A stretch of 64,000 nt of DNA. Source: Paenibacillus ginsengarvi (GTDB taxonomy: Bacteria; Bacillota; Bacilli; Paenibacillales; NBRC-103111). The stretch lies in NCBI RefSeq assembly GCF_003626695.1, contig NZ_RBAH01000002.1:186001-250000 (forward strand). The letters run 5' to 3'. This document shows, piece by piece, positions 25,752 to 36,327 of the stretch. The position numbers and the translations under genes were made by a program. The notes under the pieces were generated by a model, which saw nothing but the letters and a program-made list of their open reading frames with translations, made no database searches and had not been told where the DNA came from. Numbering within the stretch: the stretch's first letter is position 1; every line of letters starts with the position of its first letter.

Positions 25752-26285
25752 GTGCGGCTGGAAGACGAAGTAATCCTAGCCCGGGAAGGCGACCGGGAAG
25801 CTTTTATCCGCTTGATCAAGCAGTTGGAGACGAATCTGTACCGCGTAGCCCGGGCGATTGTGAAGCGGGATGAGGACTGCGCCGATGCGATCCAGGAGAC
25901 GATATTGAAGGCTTTCCAGTTTATAAGCGCGGTTCGGGAGCCGGTTTATTTCAAATCATGGCTGCTGCGAATCTTAATCAACGAATGCAATCAGATCATT
26001 AGAAGACAACAACGAATGGTGTTGGCCGAACCCGATCTAACTCTGTCCGCATGTTCAAGCGAATATGACAAAATCGATGTGAAAGAGGCGGTCGATCGAC
26101 TGGAGGACAAGCTCCGGATGGTGGTCACCCTGTACTATTACGAGGATTTGCCCCTGAAGCAAATCGCCGAGCTATTGGAGACGACGGAGGGTACCGTCAA
26201 ATCCCGGCTGCATCGTGCCCGATTGACTTTGGCGGAGTGTCTGCGTATTCCTGCCATTGAAAGGAAGGTCGGCTATGAAAGATAA
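25752..26285 (+). CDS. ECF-type RNA polymerase sigma factor (first pair)
   Basis: 177 residues. Region 2 is recognised by GDREAFIRLIKQLETNLYRV and DCADAIQETILKAFQF, region 4 by LKQIAELLETTEGTVKSRLH followed by RARLTLAE. The size and the absence of regions 1 and 3 make it an extracytoplasmic-function sigma factor. GTG start at 25752 with AAAGGAGG 9 bases upstream. The next gene overlaps by 11 bp and encodes a membrane protein of the DUF4179 anti-sigma type, so activity is likely held at the membrane. Signal unknown. Confidence 0.93.
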   Translation: MRLEDEVILAREGDREAFIRLIKQLETNLYRVARAIVKRDEDCADAIQETILKAFQFISAVREPVYFKSWLLRILINECNQIIRRQQRMVLAEPDLTLSACSSEYDKIDVKEAVDRLEDKLRMVVTLYYYEDLPLKQIAELLETTEGTVKSRLHRARLTLAECLRIPAIERKVGYER

Positions 26286-27780
26286 GAAGGTGGATCAGGA
26301 GCTGAAGTTGCTGATGGAGGGGCAAGCCGCACAGCTGCCTGATGTAGTCAGGCAACGAGTTGATCAAACGCTGTCGTCTTTGCCTGCTGCGGATGTACGG
26401 ACCGTTCCCGCCGAAGTGGCTCCTTCCCGAACAAGACGAAGGACGTGGCGTATTGCGCTCGGAGCGGCTGTGCTTCTGTTCATTGTCGGCATCGTGTCCG
26501 TCTTCACCGTTCCTTCGCTGGCCGAACGGATACGATCCCTGTTTACCCGCGATAATATCGATATCGGATTGCTCCGGGCTCAAGAGTTCGGACTGGTGCA
26601 GCACCCGAATATCAAGGTGAAAGATAAAGGGTATACGGTCAAGATTGATGAGGTCGTAGCCGATCCAACGCGTGTAGTACTGGCACTGCAGCTTTTCGGG
26701 CCCGACGGCCGGCATGACCGCAATAGTCTCGTTTTTTTGCAGGAAAACCAGGTGACGATTAAGGATGATAAGGGACGAATTGTCGGAAGCTTATATGACT
26801 ATGGGTTAACCCCTGATTTTTATTACTTGGTTGCTTTTTTCCCCGAACCGCTGCAGACGGATTCGATATCGCTGGAGGGACGGCTTACGCAGCTTGGAAA
26901 CGATATTCAGAAAATACCGGTTACCCGCGGAGATTGGAGCTTCCGCTTTTCGGTCGACATGAAGGAAGCGAAAAAGCATACGAAGGAGACGCCGTTTGAA
27001 GGAAGCTACACGTCGCCGGACGGAATGACGATCCGCTTGAAACGTTTGACCCAAATGGTTCAAGGTGTTCGTCTCGAGATGGAGACGCAGTTAAGCGAAG
27101 AAGCCTTGTCCCGTTCTCCGGGCGAGCTATGGAAAAAACAAATGCTGAAATTTCATTTTGAGGATGCTGAAGAGAATGAAATCCATAGCGTCAATACGAC
27201 TAAAACGCCTCATATGGATAGCTTAATGAGTCATATAGGCATTCCGGGAGACAAGCCGGGTCTGATGCACTGGAGCTTTACGTTCCAATATTTGCCTCAC
27301 GATCAGCCGTACCGGTTCGTCTTTGACGGGTATTCGATCCCAGAGACGGACGGAACTTCGATCGAATTCGAACCGGCCAAGCTGATCGATCAACCGATTA
27401 CGTTCCGATCGCTCGGAGATGAGCTCATTTTGAGGAAATTTACGGTCGAGTCTCCTCCCGATACGAACGGAAACGTACCAGAGGGTGCTTTGCATGTAAA
27501 CGGCAGTTTGCGCAACGAAAAAAAATATAGCGAATATGTCATGTTAGGCACCGACGGTAAGCAGTATACGGTTACAGGTCGCGGTACCTCGAGCGGAAGA
27601 GGATCGGGTTGGAAAGATCAGGAGATTACGTTATCCGGCTCCCGGCCGGAGCTGTTTTACCAATTCCGCATGGCAGAGCTGCCAACGATACCGGATAAGC
27701 TCATCCTCAAGCGCACAGTCGTAGATAGGTTGTATAACAATGTAGATTGGGCGTTGCCGGGCCCGGTTTTACGGAAATAG
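26275..27780 (+). CDS. DUF4179-type membrane anti-sigma factor
   Basis: 501 residues from the ATG at 26275, preceded by AAGGAAGG; the TTG at 26257 is less likely. A cytoplasmic N-terminal 60 residues, one transmembrane helix (IALGAAVLLFIVGIVSVFTV, about 62-81), then a large extracytoplasmic part starting EFGLVQHPNIKVKDKGYTVK. This is the usual architecture of DUF4179 proteins encoded after ECF sigma factors. The overlap with the sigma gene supports a co-regulated pair in which the N-terminus binds the sigma factor. What the outer domain senses is unknown. Confidence 0.85.
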   Translation: MKDKKVDQELKLLMEGQAAQLPDVVRQRVDQTLSSLPAADVRTVPAEVAPSRTRRRTWRIALGAAVLLFIVGIVSVFTVPSLAERIRSLFTRDNIDIGLLRAQEFGLVQHPNIKVKDKGYTVKIDEVVADPTRVVLALQLFGPDGRHDRNSLVFLQENQVTIKDDKGRIVGSLYDYGLTPDFYYLVAFFPEPLQTDSISLEGRLTQLGNDIQKIPVTRGDWSFRFSVDMKEAKKHTKETPFEGSYTSPDGMTIRLKRLTQMVQGVRLEMETQLSEEALSRSPGELWKKQMLKFHFEDAEENEIHSVNTTKTPHMDSLMSHIGIPGDKPGLMHWSFTFQYLPHDQPYRFVFDGYSIPETDGTSIEFEPAKLIDQPITFRSLGDELILRKFTVESPPDTNGNVPEGALHVNGSLRNEKKYSEYVMLGTDGKQYTVTGRGTSSGRGSGWKDQEITLSGSRPELFYQFRMAELPTIPDKLILKRTVVDRLYNNVDWALPGPVLRK

Positions 27781-27837
27781 GAGTTTTTTATCGCAGGAAT
27801 GTCAACTCTTACTCGAACACCCTAACTTACCGAAACT

Positions 27838-27874
27838 AAAACGAGGCTGCCGACATGGATCGGTGCCTCGTTTT
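27838..27874. terminator. Bidirectional terminator between convergent sigma operons
   Basis: AAAACGAGGC pairs exactly with GCCTCGTTTT; an inner GCCGA/TCGGT adds stability. It lies between the convergent genes ending at 27780 (+) and 27914 (-). Confidence 0.9.
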
Positions 27875-27913
27875 GCTTAAGGGAGTGCGGATTTACTTGT
27901 ATTTCTTTAAGGG

Positions 27914-28948
27914 TCATTCAGATTTAAATTCAATTATTTGCAATACCTTTGGTTCTATAGCTTTTAATTGTTGTTCATACGAACGATTGCTTTTCGAAGC
28001 ATCGCTTTCGCCTTGAATTTGTAGTTCAACCTGTGTCTTTGCAATGACATCAATTACTTGTTGTTTCGAGACATGTTTCGATGCTGCAACCTCCACAACA
28101 GATTTACCTTTTGCTAATTCTTGTTTTAATTCCGTTGGGCTTATTTGTAATAAAGCAAACAGCTCAGGATCATTTAAATAGGCATCAGCAAAATAATTAG
28201 GCTTGCCATTGGAAGAGAAGAAGCCCTCTACTTTCATGGCAGATGGTGTAGTCTCGCCTCCGATCAGAGAAACACTGATCGAGTTGCCCTGAACAAATAC
28301 CTGGTAGAACGGTGTTGTCGATCCCTTTTTGGAGTAATTGAGCATAAACGTTTTTTGATCCGGGTTCTGCATAGGTTCCATTGCAAATTCGTACTCATCG
28401 ATGTCGCCATACATTTTCTTAATTAGAACATCTACCTTCGATTTGATATCTTGATCGGTTGAAGCAGTGAGAGGCTTCTCCTTAGGCTCCCAATTTTCTT
28501 GAATCACGTGTTCAATTACACCCGTTGTACCATTTGCATGAAGGGTTATCTGTTTGCCGTTGTCTCCTTTTTCCTTCAATACAATGCTTGTTTGGACACC
28601 CTGGACGCTGCTAGCATCGATAATCTCAAACGATTTTGTTTCGGGAAATGCGCGATACAGCTTCTCAATCGCTGCTTTGCCAACCTCATCCACCTTGACT
28701 TGCTCGGCAGTCATCGGTGTTCTGGTAAGCATATCGATGAGGGTAGGGGCCGCAAATGCAGCAGTCGGAATCAAAATCACAGCAGCAACCAGTCCGCTGA
28801 TGAGTCGTTTTTTCATCGTTGTTTCGCTCCTTTTTCGTTGCAAGTAATGGGAATAGGATTGTTCTATTCGTTTGGAAATGGCCGGTGGGCATTTCATCGA
28901 TTCTGCTTCCTTGTGCAATTGTTCGCGAATGCTGTGTTCAATAGTCAT
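27914..28948 (-). CDS. Probable membrane anti-sigma factor (partner of the ECF sigma at 28938)
   Basis: 344 residues from the ATG at 28948, with AAAGGATGG upstream; this start lies inside the sigma gene (11-bp overlap). The cytoplasmic part is about 44 residues (TIEHSIREQLHKEAESMKCP), one transmembrane helix follows (KKRLISGLVAAVILIPTAAF), then an extracytoplasmic domain of about 275 residues with no recognised fold. Gene order, overlap and topology argue for an anti-sigma role. It is more AT-rich than the first sigma pair. No sequence match to a named anti-sigma family is claimed. Confidence 0.7.
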   Translation of the reverse strand: MTIEHSIREQLHKEAESMKCPPAISKRIEQSYSHYLQRKRSETTMKKRLISGLVAAVILIPTAAFAAPTLIDMLTRTPMTAEQVKVDEVGKAAIEKLYRAFPETKSFEIIDASSVQGVQTSIVLKEKGDNGKQITLHANGTTGVIEHVIQENWEPKEKPLTASTDQDIKSKVDVLIKKMYGDIDEYEFAMEPMQNPDQKTFMLNYSKKGSTTPFYQVFVQGNSISVSLIGGETTPSAMKVEGFFSSNGKPNYFADAYLNDPELFALLQISPTELKQELAKGKSVVEVAASKHVSKQQVIDVIAKTQVELQIQGESDASKSNRSYEQQLKAIEPKVLQIIEFKSE

Positions 28949-29513
28949 GGATTTGTTCCATCCTTTCTGGCGGGAGATTCCAAAAGTTTTTTCGAAGCGC
29001 CTGCAAGCCGGCATGATACCTGGACTTGACAGTACCTAGTGGAATATCGAACAGCGCTGCGATTTCCTCAAGCGTATAGTCGTGAAAAAAGCGGAGGATA
29101 ATCACCGTTCGCTGTTTATCGGTCAGTTTTTGGAGCGCCTGCGATATCATTTGGTTCGTCCCATCCGTATGTACCGTAGGCTGATCCCAATGAGACTCCT
29201 CCCGAGAGAAGATACGGATGCGTTCAAAAATTCGGAATCTCCGCCAGCTTTTGACCCGAAATCTCTGCACTTGACGGATCACCAAGCCATGCAGCCAGAA
29301 GTGGAAAGGCCGGTTCGTATCGTAGTTGGCAAGGGATCCCCACATTTGCATGTAAATCTCATTCATTACGTCTTCCCGGTCCTGCGGATGATCCACCAGA
29401 AAGGAGACGGTCCGATATACATCCTGATAGGTGGCATCATACAGGGAATGAAACGCTTGTTGATCACCATCTTTCATTTTTATCAGTAATTGGTACATAG
29501 ACTCGTTTTGCAT
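28938..29513 (-). CDS. ECF-type RNA polymerase sigma factor (second pair)
   Basis: 191 residues. Region 2: KDGDQQAFHSLYDATYQDVY and DREDVMNEIYMQMW; region 4: LTDKQRTVIILRFFHDYTLE, EIAALFDIPLGTVKSRYHAG. A typical ECF sigma factor resembling the SigV/SigY-like group. The ATG at 29513 has AGGAGGG 9 bases before it. The product is probably bound by the membrane protein encoded next on the minus strand. Such factors often recognise their own promoter; AACCC-containing sequence near 29565-29580 on the minus strand is a weak candidate only. Confidence 0.92.
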   Translation of the reverse strand: MQNESMYQLLIKMKDGDQQAFHSLYDATYQDVYRTVSFLVDHPQDREDVMNEIYMQMWGSLANYDTNRPFHFWLHGLVIRQVQRFRVKSWRRFRIFERIRIFSREESHWDQPTVHTDGTNQMISQALQKLTDKQRTVIILRFFHDYTLEEIAALFDIPLGTVKSRYHAGLQALRKNFWNLPPERMEQIHDY

Positions 29514-30043
29514 TTCAGAAGGCCCTCCTGAGTAAGCAGCTTACACCTTATATTGTCCCTCTATCGAAAAAGGGTTCGGTTCTCTTCTTATTTTCGGCAA
29601 AAGTTGTATGTAGGAGGGGTTCCGGTCCAAAAACAACCGGGAATACCACGACCCGTCATGGGCAAATATCTTAGTCAATCGCCTTGGGCTTGTCAACCTA
29701 TGGAGAAATACAAATTAGATGCAAATCAATAATTCGGATGAAACATACACCATTTAGTGAAATAGTCGCTATTGATAAAAATTGTATTGGTTATTTACAA
29801 TAACTAGCTTTTAAAATATATTCAAGTTGAACTTATAAGTATTAGTTGCGTATTAGATTCATTAAAACAAGATGTCTGCTCCGCAGGTCAACGCAGCAAG
29901 CGGTCGTCTTGATCTACCCAGTAAAGGAGGCTATGTAAGCGCTTATATCCAATTTTTATCCAGTATGATGGCAACCAGATGCCAGGAAAGGAGCCCGATA
30001 GCGATGACATTCCTCCTCATTACGAATCCAAGGAGATGTATCT
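29514..30043. other. 530-bp intergenic region between the divergent sigma operon and lyase gene
   Basis: No gene is supported. It holds GTAAGCAGCTTAC (short palindrome near 29533), a T/A-rich stretch at 29690-29870, a weak promoter TTGAAC-18 bp-TATTAG (29827-29856) pointing to the lyase, and the cre-like site at 29934. An open frame at 29872-30144 overlaps the lyase start in another frame and has no ribosome site at its beginning. Confidence 0.5.
29934..29947 (+). promoter_or_regulatory. cre-like site before the polysaccharide lyase
   Basis: TGTAAGCGCTTATA matches the CcpA cre consensus (TGWAANCGNTNNCA) with one mismatch and contains the palindrome TAAGCGCTTA. It lies about 100 bp before the lyase start, consistent with catabolite repression of an extracellular glycan-degrading enzyme. 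Confidence 0.5.
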
Positions 30044-33000
30044 ATGATTATCGGCAAAAAGCTCATCCAACGTTTGAGCGCGCTGCTGTCGTTCTCATTA
30101 GTATTCGGGCTGGTGAACACGATGGCCCTGAATCCTGTTGTTAGAGCTGCGGATGCCGGATGGCCGGCATCGGTCTTGCACGGGTTGAACATGCCGTTCC
30201 GGCCCGCAGACTCGCTCGCTACCACCCAAAATCCGCCCGACTTCAGCTGGCCTTACATATCCGGGGCGGACAGCTACCACTTGCAACTGAGCCGCGATCC
30301 AGCGGTTACGGAAGTGGTATATGAACAGCAAGCGCTGACGGTCAATTTTTATAATTTCCCTCATGTGTTTGATGCAGGGACGTGGTATTGGCATGTTCGC
30401 TTCCACATCCCGGATACGGGCTGGTCGGCCTGGAGCGATATCCGGTCCTTCCGCATCGACCCGCAAAATGTACCTTTTCCCGTTCCGCCGATCGACTCGA
30501 TTATGGCAGGTATCCCTTTGACGCATCCTCGCGTATGGACGACACAAGCTACTCTGGCGGAATTTAAAGGGCTGGCTCAGACGGTAGGCAGTACGGTGTA
30601 TGAAACGAAACGGACCTCGGTGATGGCTAACCTGAACAATCCGCTGCCTGCGGAGCCGACGTTCCCTTACCCGCCAACGTATCCGAAGAACGACCCCGCC
30701 TATGTGAAAGCCCAGCAGGCGCTTCTCACCCAGTCCAATGCAGCGGTCAACAAGATGCTGGATGCGGCCTTTATTTACCTCTTGACCGGATCGCCGGAGA
30801 TCGGCCAGCATGCGAAAGCCCGGCTGCTCGGCATCGCGTCCTGGAATCCGAACGGGGCAACCGGCTATGAAGTGCACGATCAGGCGCATCGTTACATCAC
30901 TTACTGCTCGGCTATGGCGTATGACTGGCTGTACGATCTGCTGTCGGAAAGCGAGAAACAGCAAGTGCGCAGTATGATCATGACTCGCACGGAAACGATG
31001 ATGCGGGATATTGTGCAGGCGTATCCGATTCAGAAATATCCATATAATTCGCACGGCTGGACTGCATTTGGATATATCGGCATTATCGCTACCTCTCTGC
31101 TTCATGACATCCCCGAGGCCGAAGACTGGTATCGTCAAACGGTGCCGGCCTACATCAATATTATGCCTCCCTGGGGCGGGGAGGACGGCGGCTGGTCGCA
31201 GGGCACCGGATATTGGCAATGGTCTTCGATGTTCGGTAAAGAATTTATGGATGTGCTGCTCAGCTCCAGCGGGTTCAATCTATACAGTAAAGCCTACTCC
31301 CGCAATGAAGGGCTCTATCCGCTGTATGCCTTCCCGCACGGCAGCCCGAAAGGCATATTCGGCGACGACAGCGAATACGCTCCCGGCCCTACAAGTGTCA
31401 GCATGCTGAACCGGCTGTCACAAGTAAACGGCGATCCGAGGCTGAAATGGGAAGCTGGGGCGATCGGAGCATCGCCGCGGCCGGAGCTGTTCAATTATTT
31501 TTACGGGGATCCTGGTCTCGCTTCCAGACCGCCGGCCGATTTGCCGAGAGCGAGGTGGTTCAAGGATATAGGGCTTGTCGCCATGCATTCGGAGCTGTAC
31601 GATCCGGACCGGATATCCCTGTATTTCAAATCCAGCCCGTATGGAAGCTATAATCACAGCCACGCGGATCAGAACAGCTTTGTTATCAATGCTTTCGGGG
31701 AGTCGCTTGCGATTGAGGGCGGCTATTACGATTTCTACGGAAGCGTACACGATCTTGGGTACGGGAAGCAAACGTTCGCCTCCAATGCGATCACGTACGA
31801 CGGGAAGCGGGGGCAGCCGATTGACAACATCGACGCCGACGGACGCATTTTCGGCTTTGCGACGCATCCTGGATTCGACGCGGTAAGCGGGGACGCCGCC
31901 GCTGCTTATCAAGGCGGGCTGTCGCAAGCGCAGCGGCACATTTTGTATATTCGTCCCTCGACGTTCCTCGTGATCGACAAGCTGAAGACCGATAAGCCGG
32001 GCGGCTCTGAGTTTGAATGGCGCCTGCACGCGGAAGATTACCTGGAGCTGAAGGCGGATCAGTCCGGCGCAACGATTTTCAAGGGAAATGCCGCTCTGCA
32101 GGTCGATTTCCATTCCCCGCAGCAGCTGCGGACGACCTATGAAACGAAATATTTAAGTATGAACGGCACCGAGGTCAAACCGACAGGCGCTTATGCTGGC
32201 GAAGAGCAGATGCACGCCGCGTTCATTACGGACAGAACGAATGCCGCGACCATCGTCGCCACCATGGAAGCCTACAGGCGAGAAGGCACCCCGCACAATG
32301 TCCAAAGCGAAAATTACGGCGACTACATGTTGCTTACGTTCGAGGACGGTACTGTCGTATATGTACGGATGACGGATGGCGGGGAAATTGATGCAGGCAG
32401 CATCCGTTTCAATGGAGCGGCTTTGGCGGTCAAAGGAAGCTCCTTGCTCCTGGTCGACGGAACGAAGGCGGTTCAGGACGGCGTCACCATCATCGATAGC
32501 GCCCAGCCTGCAACGATCGCTTACGGCGATAACGTGCTGTCCGTCTCCACCCCAACGGGCACCCAGGTTGCGCTGCACGCTCCCGCTGTTTCAAGAGTGC
32601 GGGAACAAGAAAGCGGGCTGGATATTCCGCAGGGCGGTCCGGTCGCGGAAGCAGTAGGACTTCGAGGTGTGCATTGGCAGACACAAGGAAGCACGCTTAC
32701 GTTTCAACTGGAGAAAGGATACCGGGCGTTCAAGCTGAACGAAGCCCCTTTCCCGCAGCCGCTCGGTTCAGTGGTTCTGCCTATCGAGATCGACGGGGCG
32801 CAAAGCTCGGTCACTATGCAGGCATACAGCGATATCGAAGGCGTTAGTGTAGCCTGGGGCAAGCTGACTAACGAAGCGGGCTTTTACGATATCGTAGCGG
32901 CCCCGAACGGACTAACGTTTGAGAAATACGGCCGGAACCAAAGCTTGTTTCTTGACGCCGACTCCCCGGTTATCGTGCGCGGCGCCATATCGCCGCTGAA

Positions 33001-34750
33001 GCTGAAACGGGTCGGCTCCGGCAGCGCTTCGGACACAGTATTATGGCAAAATCCGGATGACAAGAGAGCGACCCTGTCCATGCTGTGGCAAGAGGCGGAA
33101 GCTTTCGCCGGATCGGGCGGCAAGACGCCAAGCCGCTACACAACGCGTCCTTTCCTGTCCGGCGGAATGGGTATGGGAGACTGGGATCAGACCGGACAGT
33201 GGGTAAAATGGAATTTCGCGATTCCGAAAGCCGGAACGTACGACATCGCTCTTAAGTATGTTGCCGGCTGGGATTTGCCGGCAGGAACACAGACGGCGCG
33301 TTATGCTATGCTCGGAGATGAGGCCTACTACTTCGAAGCGCCGACCACGGCGGATTATGGGACTGTTCCGGAACATTGGCGCGGGCTGCGAATCCGGACC
33401 GGGAAGACTCTGACTCCGGGACCGGTCGAGCTGACGATGTGGAATGGCCGCGGAGGTATGAACCTGGATTGGATCGCTCTCATTGAAGTGAAGGACGACG
33501 AACAGGTGCCGACGACGCCGGGCAACCTCCGGCTGGTATCTCAAACGGACGATTCCGCTACGCTTGCTTGGGATGCTTCCAGCGATAATGCTGACATCAG
33601 GGAGTACGTCATCTACGCGAATGGAGCTTCCCGATCGGTGGTGCCTGCCGGGACCCATACCGCGACGATAACGGGACTCGCTGCGGGCCAATCGTATACG
33701 TTTACGATCAGGGCCGTAGATACGAGCGACAACCGATCGCCCGAGTCGAGCCCGCTGCCCGTTATGCTGGATGATACGACTCCTCCGACATGGGGAGCGG
33801 CCGCCTCTCTGCGAGCGGCACGTCTGTTTCCAAACGCCGTAAGGCTCGAGTGGGACCAGGCGGCCGATAATTCCGGGAACGTGGTCACTTATTCCGTTTA
33901 TCGCAGCGGCGTTTCTGGCTCGTTGGCTTCGACCGTCACCGGAACGACCTACGACGCGACCGGTCTGCAGCCGGGCGGAACGTATACGTTCAAGGTAGAA
34001 GCAAGCGATGCGGCAGGAAACACGTCTACGGACGGTCCCTCGATTACGGTAATGCTACCCGTAACAAGTGCCGCCTTCTACGATTCGTTCGATGACTGGG
34101 CAATAGGCGAAGCTACGGACGGCGGCGGCTGGACGTACACCAGAAGTGACGGAACAATCGTATCGATCGTGCCGCTGCCGAATGGCGGTAACACTATGAA
34201 GCTGACGGATAACTATTATTCGACTTCCAACGAGTATGCGACTAGCCCGGTTGTTATAAGGCAGCATGCGCCCATGAACGGCAAAGTCACAGTCGAGACG
34301 CGGACGAAATTTTCCCGGCTTCAGCACAATGTGGGCAACTACCAGATCGACATCTTGGGGAACGGCAAAATAGCGGCGCAATTCATCGGCTTCTCCGACG
34401 GCACGTTCGGATACCAGCAGATCGTAAACGGAACGACCAAGTCGATCCGTTTCCCGTCGGCAAGCGGCTATATCCAGCCGCCCGATCAGTGGATGACCGT
34501 CCGTTTCAATATCGACTTCACGGCACGGACATACGGAATCACGGTGCAGGCCGACGCGTTCAAAAGTTATGCGGGTTATGTGGATCCTCCGGGAACGCTG
34601 GATAAACAAACGGGCATATATCGGGTGGAGGGCATCCCGTTTTATGACAGCAGCCCTTCGATCGTGAATATTGACCATTTCCGGTTCAGAGCGTCCAGGT
34701 TTACAGGCATCTACTCGCTCGATTATGTAACGATGTATCCGACGGAATGA
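30044..34750 (+). CDS. Secreted multimodular heparinase II/III-type polysaccharide lyase
   Basis: 1568 residues. Signal peptide to about 36. Residues about 60-140 form a DUF4962-like Ig domain ([20 protein letters not shown]). The alpha-toroid at about 165-500 has [13 protein letters not shown] with a candidate catalytic His. A beta-sandwich follows with [20 protein letters not shown], the His/Asp metal-binding motif of heparinase II-like lyases. After about 1000: a carbohydrate-binding-like domain ([17 protein letters not shown]), two fibronectin type III domains (about 1157-1243 and 1250-1340) and a jelly-roll C-terminus ([18 protein letters not shown] onward). It would cleave an acidic polysaccharide by beta-elimination outside the cell. 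The exact PL family and substrate are not determined. The ATG follows AAGGAGATGTATCT. There is no SLH or sortase anchor. Confidence 0.8.
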   Translation: MIIGKKLIQRLSALLSFSLVFGLVNTMALNPVVRAADAGWPASVLHGLNMPFRPADSLATTQNPPDFSWPYISGADSYHLQLSRDPAVTEVVYEQQALTVNFYNFPHVFDAGTWYWHVRFHIPDTGWSAWSDIRSFRIDPQNVPFPVPPIDSIMAGIPLTHPRVWTTQATLAEFKGLAQTVGSTVYETKRTSVMANLNNPLPAEPTFPYPPTYPKNDPAYVKAQQALLTQSNAAVNKMLDAAFIYLLTGSPEIGQHAKARLLGIASWNPNGATGYEVHDQAHRYITYCSAMAYDWLYDLLSESEKQQVRSMIMTRTETMMRDIVQAYPIQKYPYNSHGWTAFGYIGIIATSLLHDIPEAEDWYRQTVPAYINIMPPWGGEDGGWSQGTGYWQWSSMFGKEFMDVLLSSSGFNLYSKAYSRNEGLYPLYAFPHGSPKGIFGDDSEYAPGPTSVSMLNRLSQVNGDPRLKWEAGAIGASPRPELFNYFYGDPGLASRPPADLPRARWFKDIGLVAMHSELYDPDRISLYFKSSPYGSYNHSHADQNSFVINAFGESLAIEGGYYDFYGSVHDLGYGKQTFASNAITYDGKRGQPIDNIDADGRIFGFATHPGFDAVSGDAAAAYQGGLSQAQRHILYIRPSTFLVIDKLKTDKPGGSEFEWRLHAEDYLELKADQSGATIFKGNAALQVDFHSPQQLRTTYETKYLSMNGTEVKPTGAYAGEEQMHAAFITDRTNAATIVATMEAYRREGTPHNVQSENYGDYMLLTFEDGTVVYVRMTDGGEIDAGSIRFNGAALAVKGSSLLLVDGTKAVQDGVTIIDSAQPATIAYGDNVLSVSTPTGTQVALHAPAVSRVREQESGLDIPQGGPVAEAVGLRGVHWQTQGSTLTFQLEKGYRAFKLNEAPFPQPLGSVVLPIEIDGAQSSVTMQAYSDIEGVSVAWGKLTNEAGFYDIVAAPNGLTFEKYGRNQSLFLDADSPVIVRGAISPLKLKRVGSGSASDTVLWQNPDDKRATLSMLWQEAEAFAGSGGKTPSRYTTRPFLSGGMGMGDWDQTGQWVKWNFAIPKAGTYDIALKYVAGWDLPAGTQTARYAMLGDEAYYFEAPTTADYGTVPEHWRGLRIRTGKTLTPGPVELTMWNGRGGMNLDWIALIEVKDDEQVPTTPGNLRLVSQTDDSATLAWDASSDNADIREYVIYANGASRSVVPAGTHTATITGLAAGQSYTFTIRAVDTSDNRSPESSPLPVMLDDTTPPTWGAAASLRAARLFPNAVRLEWDQAADNSGNVVTYSVYRSGVSGSLASTVTGTTYDATGLQPGGTYTFKVEASDAAGNTSTDGPSITVMLPVTSAAFYDSFDDWAIGEATDGGGWTYTRSDGTIVSIVPLPNGGNTMKLTDNYYSTSNEYATSPVVIRQHAPMNGKVTVETRTKFSRLQHNVGNYQIDILGNGKIAAQFIGFSDGTFGYQQIVNGTTKSIRFPSASGYIQPPDQWMTVRFNIDFTARTYGITVQADAFKSYAGYVDPPGTLDKQTGIYRVEGIPFYDSSPSIVNIDHFRFRASRFTGIYSLDYVTMYPTE

Positions 34751-35114
34751 CTAATCGGCTTTATCTATTTATCGCAAGAAAGTAGTATTGTCGTTCAAAA
34801 TCAGATGATTTATGAAGGATATAGATTCTTGTCCTCAGCTCTAGACAAGAAACTGTATCCTTTGCTGTATCTGGACAAGAATTTATGTTCTCAACCGGTG
34901 AAAATACGACGAAATCATTTATGGTTATGATGAAGTATCCCCTCTTGAACCGAGCTCACGCCGTAACGAAGAAACCGTTCAAGTTCCCATGTGACTTTTA
35001 GGCCTAATTTACTGATTGATCACGAACGGATTCTGGTTAAATATATATTACTGCACAATTGTAAGAACCATTACTTACCTGCTATAAACACTTATTTTAA
35101 AGGAGGTATAGAGT
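34751..35114. other. 364-bp intergenic region with GACAAGAA repeats
   Basis: No gene is seen. TTCTTGTC (34826-34833) and GACAAGAA (34844-34851) form an 8-bp inverted repeat with a 10-base loop; a second GACAAGAA lies at 34874-34881 in direct orientation, preceded by CTGTATC(C/T) in both cases. The hairpin could end the lyase transcript, although no T run follows. AAAGGAGG at 35099-35106 is the ribosome site of the next gene. Confidence 0.4.
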
Positions 35115-36086
35115 ATGAAGAGCATGTTTACAAGAAAAATGGGAACGATGAAACGTTTTACTCTAGTTGTAGCCTTTCTCCTCTGCATAATGATATTGAT
35201 ACCCCTCACGGCCAATGCAGCATATCACAACACCTACACTACCGTAGCAACGCTCGACAATGCAAATAATGCTTACGCCGCACAGGGATTTGCAGTGGGA
35301 TCTACCTACACCTATTCCGTAAAAGTTAACAGTGACAACACCAAGGCAGTCATTTATCGTACCAAAATGAGCGACGGAACCACTACACTTATGACAAACG
35401 GTGATAATGGGACATCTTATGCTACCTACCTGGGCCATGCCAACGATGTGGTGCTCAGCACAATCGACGGAAATTATTATATGTTCGTCGTCACTATGAA
35501 CGCCGGCAGTATGAGTCTCGTGAAACTGAAGTATGTAGGAACGAAATATTACAAAGTAGGTAACTATACGATTAAATACAAGGATGTAAACAAGTCCATG
35601 TCGGGTGTGAAAATTACAAGCAAAGACGCTAAAAACATAAACTTTCTCTTTAAATCCGGACGAACCCTATACAGGGGCTCACTCCCACTGACAGCAAACA
35701 GCGGTACAATTCATGTAACCAACGGCTTTAACCTAAATATTGAAGATGCTCGGGTCAACGGCAGTACCGTACCTAACATCACCTCGTATGCTTTCCAAGG
35801 ATTCGGTTATTATAACGATACAATATATGTTCCATTGACATATAAAAACATCAGCATTGTACTTGTTTATCGTAATATATCCACTGCCTCGGGTACAATA
35901 AATGCTGATAATAATCTGTCATTCCGCGTTACTTCCGCTGCATACCCTGACCTTTTTGAGATAGAGGGCGTCGGAATCGCGGGTGGGGATAAACTCTGGT
36001 TCAGCACCAATCGAAGAACAAAACCGGGTGATACCGCTCATGACGGAGTGCACTATTTCAACGATTACAGCGCCTCCAAGAAATGA
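35115..36086 (+). CDS. Secreted protein, possibly helveticin J-like (class III bacteriocin family)
   Basis: 323 residues. Signal peptide with a hydrophobic stretch (FTLVVAFLLCIMILIPLTAN) cut after NAA near 36. The mature part is Thr/Asn/Tyr-rich with repeating beta-strand segments (AVIYRTKMSDGTTTLMTNGD; SYATYLGHANDVVLSTIDGN; YVPLTYKNISIVLVYRNIST) suggestive of a beta-propeller. The C-terminal FEIEGVGIAGGDKLWFSTNR recalls the ending of helveticin J-family proteins; this is recalled resemblance, not an alignment. AAAGGAGG 8 bases before the ATG fixes the start. It is markedly AT-richer than the neighbours, suggesting acquisition. No immunity gene is evident. It could equally be an uncharacterised secreted binding protein. 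Confidence 0.5.
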   Translation: MKSMFTRKMGTMKRFTLVVAFLLCIMILIPLTANAAYHNTYTTVATLDNANNAYAAQGFAVGSTYTYSVKVNSDNTKAVIYRTKMSDGTTTLMTNGDNGTSYATYLGHANDVVLSTIDGNYYMFVVTMNAGSMSLVKLKYVGTKYYKVGNYTIKYKDVNKSMSGVKITSKDAKNINFLFKSGRTLYRGSLPLTANSGTIHVTNGFNLNIEDARVNGSTVPNITSYAFQGFGYYNDTIYVPLTYKNISIVLVYRNISTASGTINADNNLSFRVTSAAYPDLFEIEGVGIAGGDKLWFSTNRRTKPGDTAHDGVHYFNDYSASKK

Positions 36087-36135
36087 AATAGCCTCCGGGC
36101 ATTCATCGGGGCAGATGGAGCAAACCAAGGAAGAC

Positions 36136-36167
36136 AAAGACACGGCCGTTGAGGTACGTGTCTTTTT
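36136..36167 (+). terminator. Terminator of the helveticin-like gene
   Basis: AAAGACACG pairs with CGTGTCTTT over a 12-base loop, followed by TTG. It lies 50 bp after the stop codon. Confidence 0.75.
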
Positions 36168-36327
36168 GTCGTATTTTCGCTCGCACGGATGCCGTCAGAG
36201 GTGGATCTTAGCGAGTTCAATAGTTGAGATCATACGGACTTAACCATCCAAGTAATATTTGGCACAAATACTTGGCATTTGGATTGAACCATAATACTGA
36301 TAACTTGTTAATAAGGGGCAGATCGGT

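Noticed and set aside
29872..30144. 90-codon plus-strand frame before the lyase
   Set aside because: No ribosome site at its start, overlaps the lyase start in a different frame, no protein-like features.
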